Assembly (NCBI GenBank): GCA_007449985.2
Contig: VIIQ02000010.1
Location: 827,260 to 891,259 of the forward strand
Reading direction: 5' to 3'
DNA length: 64,000 bases
Source of the DNA: Desmodesmus armatus
Taxonomy: Eukaryota; Chlorophyta; Chlorophyceae; Sphaeropleales; Scenedesmaceae
Under the pieces are notes generated by a model, which searched no databases, had not been told where the DNA came from, and worked only from the letters and a program-made list of their open reading frames with translations. The position numbers were made by a program, and so were the translations under genes. Each line of letters starts with the position of its first letter. Position 1 is the first letter of the stretch. Positions 46,449 to 55,305 of this stretch are shown here, one piece after another.

Positions 46449-48111
46449 CTTGCGACCAAATAGAGCAATATGTGTCGTCAAGCCCTACCTGGCTGTGCTC
46501 ACAACATCTACATCAGCCTTGTCTTGAGGGCTGCAACTGCTGGAGCTGTGTGGAGGTCGAGAGGTTGAGATCAACCCACATTGTTGGGATCCTAGGATGG
46601 CACTCAAAGGTTGTTGTGTACATGTTGTGTGCTTGCAGGGCTGGTGCCGGTGCCCGTAGTGTACCGCGTGTGGTGACAGGGCTGGGGTGCATTGGACAGG
46701 TAAGCTATATCACCATCACCTGGACGAACACACTACCGGCCTGCAGCGATAGCAGATAGCAGTGCACCTTCTTGTGCGCACATGCTATCTGCTATTGCTG
46801 CAGGCCTCAAAATGCATCTCCGTCTGGCACTGTTGTGGATTTCAGTAGGCTGCGTATTGATACTGCCCAAGCCTATCAAAAGTAGTGCAGAAAGGAGCAG
46901 CAATACGTGACTGCTGCCCAGCAACTCACAGCAGCAGCTCTCATGCTGGCTTCAGTGGCACACAAGCCTCACCCTTGGTTACCAACTTCTTTTGTTTGCT
47001 GCTGCCCCTGCTACTGCCCCTGCAGAAGAGCGGTTCAGCAGGCCCCAGCAGCAGCAGCGCCCCCTGCACGGACACCACAGTGCCTGTCAACTTTGGCCCG
47101 GCAGCACCCCAAGCATCTACCAGGCTGTGAAGCAGCTCTGTCGTGGACATGCTTGAAACTGTTAACACAAACGAGCCTGGTGTTTGGCCGCTACTGGCCA
47201 TTGTTTGTACACCGGCACAACAGGTGTTGTTGGCATCCCGGGCCCAGACCCATCGCATGGCGCTGACCAATTGCTGACCTGTGACGCCAGCAGCATGCAG
47301 CAAGACCTGCGCGCCAGCCGCGTCAACATAACACAGCCTCATTGGTCTCGGCTGCTATACAATGTTGATGTTGATGTTGCCTTTTGTATGCCAAATGACG
47401 TCGTTTGTTACGCCAACTGAGCCAACTGAACAAGTTGTGCACTGTGCATTGACTGATTTGTACTTGTAGGCGTGCCATGGCACAGCCCAAGCCTGCACAC
47501 ATGTGTTGGTTTCTGTGTGAGCTGGGGGCTGTAACAATAGCTCCATAGGGCCTGCTTGCACATGACTGTTGGCAAGGGCCATTGGCCACTTGGCTGTGCA
47601 CGTGCACAGAGTCATGTGACTCATGTGTGCACACACGCAAATTGCATTTGTGCCAGCTTATGTGTGCGACCACAAGCTATCTTTGATGCAGCAACCAAAG
47701 CAGCACAATGCTTGATTTGATTACACCTGCTCCGGCACAGTCATAGACAAAGCAAGGCCATTTGATGTGGGTGAGCAGATCAAGTGCACCTGTCGCTTCA
47801 GCCTTAGAACCGTTTGACAGACAAAATCTGTCTGACAAGTGTCGTTTGTGTTCCTGCCTTGGCATGCAATCAAAGATTGCCAATCATAGATGTTGAGTAA
47901 TCTGGAAGTTGAACTGAACCGGAACGGGGAGTGACTGCAACAGGGAACAGCGCATCTACATATACTAGCGTGCAGGTGTCCGTCTAAGTTTACAAACGTG
48001 CGCTAGCAGTGTACTCAAGCCGTGAGAAGTGCCAGGAACAACAGCACACCCAAGCGATCAACCGAGTCAGTTCGCGCCGGACAGCGTCCTCTACCGCCTG
48101 ACCCCACACAC
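46449..48111. other. Spacer with possible alternative 3' exons and a hairpin
   Basis: Open segments with good junctions occur at 46639-46699 (phase 2, GAGARSVPRVVTGLGCIGQ, GTAAGC donor) and 47026-47130 (phase 0, ending QASTRL stop). They could extend the LWGW gene by alternative splicing. A hairpin lies at 46736-46806. The rest appears non-coding and leads into the promoter of the next gene; a CATATACTA box lies near 47960. Confidence 0.45.
46736..46806. repeat. Hairpin with 32-base arms
   Basis: Arms 46736-46767 and 46774-46806 (GGCCTGCAGCGATAGCAGAT-type and its complement) pair almost fully around a loop of about six bases. It lies just downstream of the LWGW gene, or in an intron if the alternative exons are real. 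A small-RNA precursor or short foldback element is possible. Confidence 0.7.
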
Positions 48112-49457
48112 ATGAAGTTCATACTAGCTCTTTGTTTGGTTGGGCTGGTGATGGCTGCAGAAGCTGTTCCAGAAGCAGGTGCGAGGACCAAAGGGGACTG
48201 TGAAGCAGCTTTGGCATACGATCATGCTGATGCATCCGAGGCAGCAGGATGTTTTCGAAGCAGATCAAAATGCTTCATTCAGTGTCATCCTCACGATGCA
48301 TGCATGCAGTGCCCCCATTCCAGTTGGGTCACCCACCAGTGCTGGGTCCCGCAATGATGCTGTTGCGTTCCATCATGCATTGCCCCCAGCAACACTTCGC
48401 GCTCACAACTGCTTCAAAACTGTGCTGACTGATGTACTGCTACACGCATGTCTTGGATGTCTACTCTTTATGCTTTGGCTCTGCTGCAGTGTCTCAGCAG
48501 CTACCCCACCGCAAGTTGGCGCAGCGTGGCCAACGCAACCGCTATGGCGGCCAAGGCTATGGCCGCCGCTACCCCGACCCCGACGCACAATTCGCCAGGA
48601 ACCAAGCAGGTAGGCTTCTCAGCAAGCAGGGGGCCAGTCAACATCAGAGGTGAACAACAGGCATGCTGCCTCGGCCGTGTGCATGCACAGCAGCTCACAT
48701 CAACCCAGCTGCTGTTGGTGTGATGTACGACTTGTGTTGCGAGCAGCGGCTCAACAGTATCTCACCATGAACCTCCAGTAGCACACATAGCATCTTCAGT
48801 CCGGACCTCTCTGTGTGTCAGCAGTGAAGCCCCCTGGCATATACATGCATCAGCACAAAGGGCGCTGCCTGCTGGGTGCCATATGTCTGACTGTAACATC
48901 TGTATGCCACCCGCAGCTCTCATCAACACCCAGTATGCCATCAGGAATGCCGAGGAGTCTGGAGCTGACCCAAGGGCCACCAGGGGAGCAACCTACGCCG
49001 GTGAGATGTGTGCAATGATGGACACACAGTACTAGCACCATTCGCCATGATGGACACACAGCAATGATGCACACACAGTACTAGCACCATTCGCACCCCC
49101 CCCCCCCCCGCCTTCCCCCTTGTCGTCATCACACTTACAGCTTGGTCAGCCCCTGCCACAGATAGAACCACGGCACGAACATAACAAGCAACGCAACAAG
49201 CAATTGAAACGGCCGCAGCAGCCACCGCCCGGCTTCACTTCGAAGTGCATTTGCCCCTCGGAGCACATGCTGTGTTATCAGGGTGGATGGGTGTCCTCAC
49301 TCAAGCACTGACTGCCGGGCAAAAGGATGAGGATTCCAGCTGACAGTTGCCTGCATATGTCATGGGCTGCTGCTGCTGCTGCTTTGCAGGCTCTACTAAC
49401 GCCTACCTGGCTGCTCAGGGCAGCAACTTGGTGTTTGGACCTTGGGGCAAAAAGTAA
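48112..49457 (+). CDS. Small secreted protein, candidate amidated-peptide precursor
   Basis: Exons: 48112-48178, 48490-48609, 48917-49000, 49390-49457 (339 bases, 112 aa; all introns are phase 1). A clear signal peptide (MKFILALCLVGLVMAAEA) starts the protein. The mature part is basic and has Arg-rich sites: PHRKLAQRGQRNR, then YGGQGYGRR, where Gly is followed by a dibasic pair. The protein ends FGPWGKK, again Gly plus a dibasic pair right at the C-terminus. Gly-Lys/Arg-Lys/Arg is the classic signal for dibasic cleavage and C-terminal amidation. The middle part (LINTQYAIRNAEESGADPR) is helical in look. No known family is recognised. The symmetric phase-1 exons allow exon gain or loss. The peptide role is inference. 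Confidence 0.78.
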
Positions 49458-51287
49458 CCTCCCTTGGCCATGCTACACACCACCCTGCTGAGTAAGCCAA
49501 CACCCTGACCTGCCAACAACGTGGACATAAGCGCGGCTGATGTATGGCAAGCAGCAGGGGTGGACAGCAATAGCCAGTGCTGGCACAGCGTTATGAGGAC
49601 TGTCCTGTTTTCAGTCTTTTTTTCTAAAGCCATCAGTAGACACCACCCTTTGTGGTTGGCCGCTGTCGCTGCCTAGCAGTAGAGCTTTGGTCTTTTGACG
49701 CTCCGAGCGTCAACTGAGAGTCCCACTTACTTGCGGCCCGATGCTGCAGACAGTTTGGCAACACTCAGCGTGTTTAGGACGTGACTGATGTTTTGACGTG
49801 TTTGACCAATCTTTGACCAATGTTTGACTGAGTGACTTGCGAGAGCTAATGCAGGAGGTGAACTCCTGCGTGGCTTGAACACATGAGACCTTGGGGGACA
49901 GGCCTGGGAGATAAATGCTGATGCTGTGGGCGACTTAGTCTTGTTGTGTTGGCTGCATCCTGTGATGTGTGTGAGTTGCTTGTGCTGCCTTTTTGTCATG
50001 ACTGTGACTACATTGAGCACATTGTTGTTATCAGAGTTGGGTGCTGCACTGCAGCAGTGCTTTCGCTGGTCAACTCGACTGGGTTTTGAGCTTGTATGCA
50101 GTTTCCATGTGCATGCGTCTGTTGTTAGGCTACTTGGGCCCCATGCCCTGAGCCTGTCAACACAGTGTGCTTGACTTGCTGGTTGCAACGAGTGTGTGCC
50201 GAAGCTGTATGCACCACAGGTGCAGGATGTTTGAGGAGCGAACTGCTGCTGTCTGCACATTTTTGCTGTTGAGTTCCATGGAAGTGAGGTTGAGATGAAG
50301 GCAAAATATGCAGTTGATGACATGCTGGATACACCATGCTTTCGAAATTTCTGCTTCTATCAACTGTGCATTTGTATGGAGTGCGTGTAGTAATACACCT
50401 ACTACTTGTTGCTGAATGTGCACAAATGCCTTGTAACGTCAACAAGCCAACCCAAATCGCGCCTGCTGTCAAAGACTCAAAGGTGGCCATGGCACACCAG
50501 CTGAACATAACATTTCTGCTGCCATGTCACATCAGTGCCCCGCTGCTCAAAACACCATGGTGCTCTGTTGCTAATCGAGCAGCCTCCACCTTGCGTGCTC
50601 AACAAGAGGTGCTCATGTTATAGCAGCCAAATATGTACAAAGCGCACAGCTGACAACATGGCACACAACCCTGACCAGCCAGAGAGGGCACTCAACCCAG
50701 AGAGTGACCACCTTGCAATTGGGCAGATATGGTCACAGCCCCCTTCTGCAGCCTGACGACACAAAACAATGTCGCAGCCAGTTGATGCATCGCCAAATTT
50801 AACCAAACTGCCGTCAACAGCTCACAGCTGCGTCGTGCATGTTGCATGCACAAGCAACTAGTTGACCCAAACACATGCTGTGGGACACACATATCCACTG
50901 GCTTGTGGGGTTGACGGTGAGGCCCTGGTTGAGTGAGATGTCTGCTTGACACTCGACAAGGCCACTCACAAAGACAGCCCTTCAAAAAAACACCGCCAGG
51001 TCAACAACAGCACCAACCCTAAACTCAACCAGCCAAGCTGGTGCTGCCATCCATACTGTGGAACGCCAACCACCCACTTGCTTGAAGAGGCCAAAGCCTG
51101 GGTGGCAATGTCACAGGGCGGTCTGCATGACGCATGACGAGGCGTTTCCAGAACACCCGCAACCCCTAAAGAACGCACCAATCACCAAAGGACCAAACAT
51201 CGACTCCACCTGCCAAGATGGTGCCGCCGTACTGCTCAGACCAAGGCCTGGAATGCAGGCGCAAAGCGCTTGTTTTTTTTAGGGGGG
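49458..51287. other. Gene-poor stretch between convergent genes
   Basis: The stretch holds the 3' UTR of the small secreted protein and intergenic DNA before the CCDC124 3' end. A 198-codon minus frame (49727-50323) shows no motif or splice pattern. A small tandem duplication (ATGATGGACACACAGTACTAGCACCATTCGC-like) lies upstream at 49015-49095, inside the previous gene's intron. Confidence 0.45.
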
Positions 51288-51350
51288 CGGACCCTCACCG
51301 GCTGGCCACACACACAACAACTGAAGCTGCCGGGAGCCCGAGGTCTAGCC
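51288..51350. repeat. Dispersed 80-bp repeat, copy 2
   Basis: Contains GGGGCGGACCCTCACCGGCTGG and GAAGCTGCCGGGAGCCCGAG, followed by GTCTAGCCTCACA. It is closest to the copy at 52345-52420, which shares the same right flank. Confidence 0.75.
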
Positions 51351-51524
51351 TCACAAGCGCTTGTTCAGCGCTGCAGCCATTCCCGAGTGTGGGCACTGCA
51401 GCAGAATCATGGCACTGCTGCAGATGGCCATCCCCGAGTTTGTTAGTGCTGCCTGGACACTGCTGTACGTAGCCGCCCCCAGTTGGTTGGTGCCGCCTGG
51501 GTTGGGCTGCGTATTGCTGCCACC

Positions 51525-54500
51525 TCACCGCTGTGCTGCTGCTGCCGCTGCTGCCTGGTTGAGTGGGTTTTCTGGGGCCTTCTGCCACATCTTCCACAAC
51601 ATGTCCCTGTTAAAAGGTGGAAAGAACACGGTGAGGCACACAACAAAACATACAAAGTACCAGGGTGGCATCATGACGTGATAGTCACTGAGGGGTGCGT
51701 CTGCAGGAGGCACGTGGCGACAAAAGATAGCTGCAGGAGCAGGCTGGCCGCATATGCCTGCGTTGTGGGTGCTTGATCATGCAACGCTTGTTCTGCAGGA
51801 TCAAGCACCCCCAATGCAGGCTTACAGGCCAGCTTGCTCTCTACACAGGTTAAGCCAGGGCAATGCAGGATTGACCTGCCTTAACGGCACAAGTGGCACT
51901 TAGTGGCAATGTGCCGCACATGCTGGCAGCACCAACCAGGCCCGAGCCACAGACAGACAGGGTGTCACAAGAACCCCTGGTTTTCAATGGTGAGTAATCG
52001 CCAACAAAGCAGCAGTCTGTGGGGCCTGTGCCCACCCTGCACACACACCTGTATTGCGAGACCTTGAGGTTAGGCTTCTCCATACGCAGCAGCGGCATAT
52101 TGTGCTCCTCATACACCTTCCACGCAGCACGTGCACGCCTGCAGCACACAGCACACACCAAGTGCCTCTTGATTTGATGTTACCAGGGGGGCGGACTCCC
52201 ACCTGCTGGCCACAAACACAACAATCAGGCGAACCCAACTGCCGGGAAGTGAAGGCACAGCGTCACCAGTGATTAACGCCCAACGCGCTCATCCCAGGAG
52301 GTGTCACTGTTGCCTCTTGACCCATCAATTTTTTTGTGGTAAGGATAAGGGGGTGGACCCCCACCAGCTGGCCACACACACAACAGCTGAAGCTGCCGGG
52401 AGCCCGAGGTCTAGCCTCACACCGATGAGAGACGCCTCCCGTGACCCATCTATGTTAAGCCGATCCATGTACTATGACCATACGCGCGTAAGTGCAAGGG
52501 AACACACTCACTGGGAAAGCATCCCGAGCAATGGCATGAGCAGAGCGAGTATTGACAGCAAGCACTGGCATATGCAGCGAATGCTTGTGCCTCTCCCCCC
52601 CCCACCCCGTACGCACTTTTCCGGGTGTTTGTCTGCTGCTGGTGACTCTGTGCTGACCGCCAGCGACTGCAGGGCATCAATTGCCTGCTCCATGCTGCGC
52701 GCCTCAACTGCAGCCACACAGGCAGGCAGGCAGGCAAGCATACAGACATTCAACAATCAACAACTCTTGTTACGCCATGCAAATGACACCTGGTCCTGAT
52801 GACCATTCTTGCATAGCTCCCCCACCATTCACAGCAAGGATCACAGCACAGCATAGCACAGCCCAGCACAGCTTACTCCATCAAGCAGTTGCAAAACAGT
52901 GCCGTATGCTATGTCCACCGACCCCCGGGGTGGGTAGTACCCTCCGAAGCAATGAATCCTGCCAGTCCTTTCCCTCAGCACCCCTCCTGCACGTTCACCC
53001 CCACCCCCCCCTACATCGTCCTGTCTGTTGGCGTTATCCACGTCCATCTACAGACCAGTGGCACTGCTTATCAACCGACACCAGTGGGGATGATGGTGCC
53101 CCCTGAAACAAGCGATGCCCGCTTGCGCGCTCATCCCTCCCGTACATAAAACTTCACCCACCTCCGTCATCCTGCCTGTTTGCGTTCTCCACATCCACCA
53201 GCCTGCTGTATGCGTCTGCGCTGACCTCGCGCTTGGCAGCCATCTCCCGCTCCCTGATTTCTGAAGCCTTCTGGGACTCCTCAGCCTCACGCAGCTGAGT
53301 CAACTGGTGGTGAGTCACCTGCACGATTGACAAACACGCACAACTTCCTGATTTGAGTTGGCTACACGGGCCTTTCTAACACTGCCTGCCTGAGTGCAGC
53401 CCTCTCCAAGTAGGCGCATGCATGGCTATCTTCTATGCATGCTTCCTGTCGATACACAGGGCGTGGGAACATCTCAAGTTGTAGGTGCATGTGGTGGAGT
53501 GATATCTCTTGCTTGTGCTGCAATACGATCCAGGAAATCATGTGCAATGCTTGACCCTGTTGAGGGACAGCCCTGCTGCTTCTGCTGGGTTCTCTGCTGT
53601 CATGGGGCCACGCCCGCACTTGTGGCAGCCTCTATACATGACTAGTGTCAATATCAAGGCCTCCAGCAGGTCTCCCCTCCAGGTGCTGTGCCCCACTGCT
53701 TGGTAGAACCTCAGCAAGCCTTCCAGTCACAAGCCAGCCCTCCACCGTACCTCTTTACCACTGACATAGTGTGTGCAGCTGCAAAACCTTACTGGTGCTA
53801 CATACTGCACCTGCCACCTCCCCCTCTCCCACCCCAGAAAGCAGCTTGCAGAGCTGTAGTGCTGAAACCCCAACCCACTGCACAGCAGCCCACCTTGTTC
53901 CCCGTCACCCTGTTGGCCTTGGGGTTAGCCTTGGGTCGTGTCAGTGCCGCCTCCTCCTCCTCCTGCAGCCGCTTCAGCTCTGCCTTGCGAGCCAGCTGCT
54001 CGAGCCGCTTCTTCTCCTCCTCCTCTTTCTTTGCTGCTCCCTTTGACTTTGCGCCCTCGCCCTGTGCCCGCCAGTAGGCATCCTCTGCATCCTTAGCCGC
54101 CTTGGTCTTCTGCTCAGTCTGCATATCCAACACAAGTCATTACACAAGTCATTACACAATGAAAGATTATGTTGGAAGGTTGATGTAAGAGTGATGGTGT
54201 GTAAGTTTGTATGGGGGTTGGAAGGCACAGAATGTGTTTGTGCGCGCAAAGGATGGGATGTGTGTGTTGAGGGGCTGCCTGCGTACATGTCAACGGCTGC
54301 CAGCCTAGGCTAGTCCTGTAGCTCGGTCTGCCCACAGTAGTGGTGATGTCACAAAGTGCATAGCTGCAGACCCTGAGTGGTGAGGCAAGATTAAGAGGAC
54401 GCATGCATGGAGACAAGGACCCTGGCGCTATGTGCAGGAAGCTGTAACCAATTGGCTGCAAGCAAGACGGCTTTGTATGTGAACGCGCATCTGCAAAAGC

Positions 54501-54933
54501 ATCTGCTAGTGTGTGCTGGATGTATCCAAGCGGCTATCAGCCAATCTGCAGGCACCACACTGATGGTTCGGTTGTGAGCCAAGCACTCCTGTAACAATAA
54601 GCTGCACCCTTCCACCACATTGTGCAGCAGAGGCAGGCGGTGCAGCTGCCACCCTTGCATGCATGGTGTTGCGAGTGACTGACTGCAGTTGCTGCAAGCA
54701 CGTGTTGCGCGTCTTACTGTGCTGCAAAGCCCCCATTCATTGCGAGGAACGCACTCAAAAGTATAGATAATTCCAGCATGCATGTCAAGCAATGCTTTCT
54801 ACAGCACCGATGGGGCAGCAACACTGCAGAGTCCCAGGCTGTGCGGTGGCCCTGGTGTGCTGCTCACCTTTGACGCTGCCTTGCGCTCCTTAGCAGCCTC
54901 CGCCTTCTCATTCACATACTTCTTGGGTGCCAT
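51525..54933 (-). CDS. CCDC124: Ribosome-binding coiled-coil protein CCDC124/Lso2
   Basis: Exons from the 5' end: 54933-54868, 54118-53894, 53318-53162, 52707-52617, 52138-52049, 51606-51525 (711 bases, 236 aa, phases agree). Lso2/CCDC124 binds the ribosomal A-site and intersubunit region in resting cells and helps restart translation. Matching blocks are MAPKKYVNEKAEAAKERK, EDAYWRAQGEGAK, EEKKRLEQLARKAELKRL, VEARSMEQAIDALQSL, AAWKVYEEHNMPLLRMEK, LKVSQYRDMLWKMW and the terminal QKAPENPLNQ, here extended by an Ala6 run. The N-terminal half is a charged coiled coil. A partial copy of exon 3 lies in the next intron. Divergent from TAN1 over 373 bases. Confidence 0.95.
51737..51839. repeat. Hairpin with 42-base arms in CCDC124 intron
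   Basis: Arms 51737-51779 and 51798-51839 pair with about seven mismatches (GGGTGCTTGATC against GATCAAGCACCC at the inner end, GAGCAGGCTGGCC against GGCCAGCTTGCTC at the outer end). The loop is about 18 bases. It may be a small-RNA precursor or a foldback transposon remnant. Confidence 0.75.
52186..52260. repeat. Dispersed 80-bp repeat, copy 3
   Basis: Contains GGGGCGGACTCCCACCTGCTGG, CAATCAGGCGAACCCAACTG and CCGGGAAGTGAAGGCA. It is closest to copy 1 in its middle part. It lies within a CCDC124 intron. Confidence 0.75.
52345..52420. repeat. Dispersed 80-bp repeat, copy 4
   Basis: Contains GGTGGACCCCCACCAGCTGG, CAACAGCTGAAGCTGCCGGG and AGCCCGAGGTCTAGCCTCAC. Its right half is almost identical to copy 2. 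It lies within the same CCDC124 intron as copy 3. Confidence 0.75.
53005..53060 (-). repeat. Partial duplicate of CCDC124 exon 3
   Basis: A diverged copy of the exon 3 end (codons DVDNANRQDD, against DVENANRQDD in the exon) lies about 140 bases 3' of the real exon. Flanking intron sequence with a GCA-C-CCTCCTGCACGTTCACCC-like pattern is copied too. The donor is altered. Confidence 0.85.
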
Positions 54934-55305
54934 GATTGCCGCCTGACGTGCCCGAAGCCTTCCCTTGCTGTCACAGTGTCTTCTGGTGTGATCTAAACAC
55001 GACTTGTCCACCACCCAGATGCCACCACGACAGCTCAGATCTGATAGGGACAGTGAGCATAAAGACAGGGGTGATGTAACGGGGCAATTTGACAATCAGC
55101 ACGGCCGATGACAAACGACAGTTGCAAGCGGTTGTGCAGTACAGTTGCGGAACTGCCAAGCTACACTTCCGACACCAGACGCAGGGGTAGTAAGGAACGT
55201 TGTTGTTGTGGGAACGAAGGCTTGCCAGCTGTTGTCACTCCACGCAAGAGGACAAGCTGTGCTGGTGTCTGCAGTAGAGTGCTGTTTGTTGCTAGCAGTG
55301 CCACG
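54934..55305. promoter_or_regulatory. Shared spacer between divergent CCDC124 and TAN1
   Basis: Only 372 bases separate the two start codons, so both core promoters and 5' UTRs must lie here. No convincing TATA box is visible. An in-frame ATG at 55108 could extend TAN1 by 66 residues. Confidence 0.55.

Noticed and set aside
49727..50323. 198-codon minus-strand open frame
   Set aside because: No recognised motif, and codon content looks like UTR or intergenic DNA between convergent genes.
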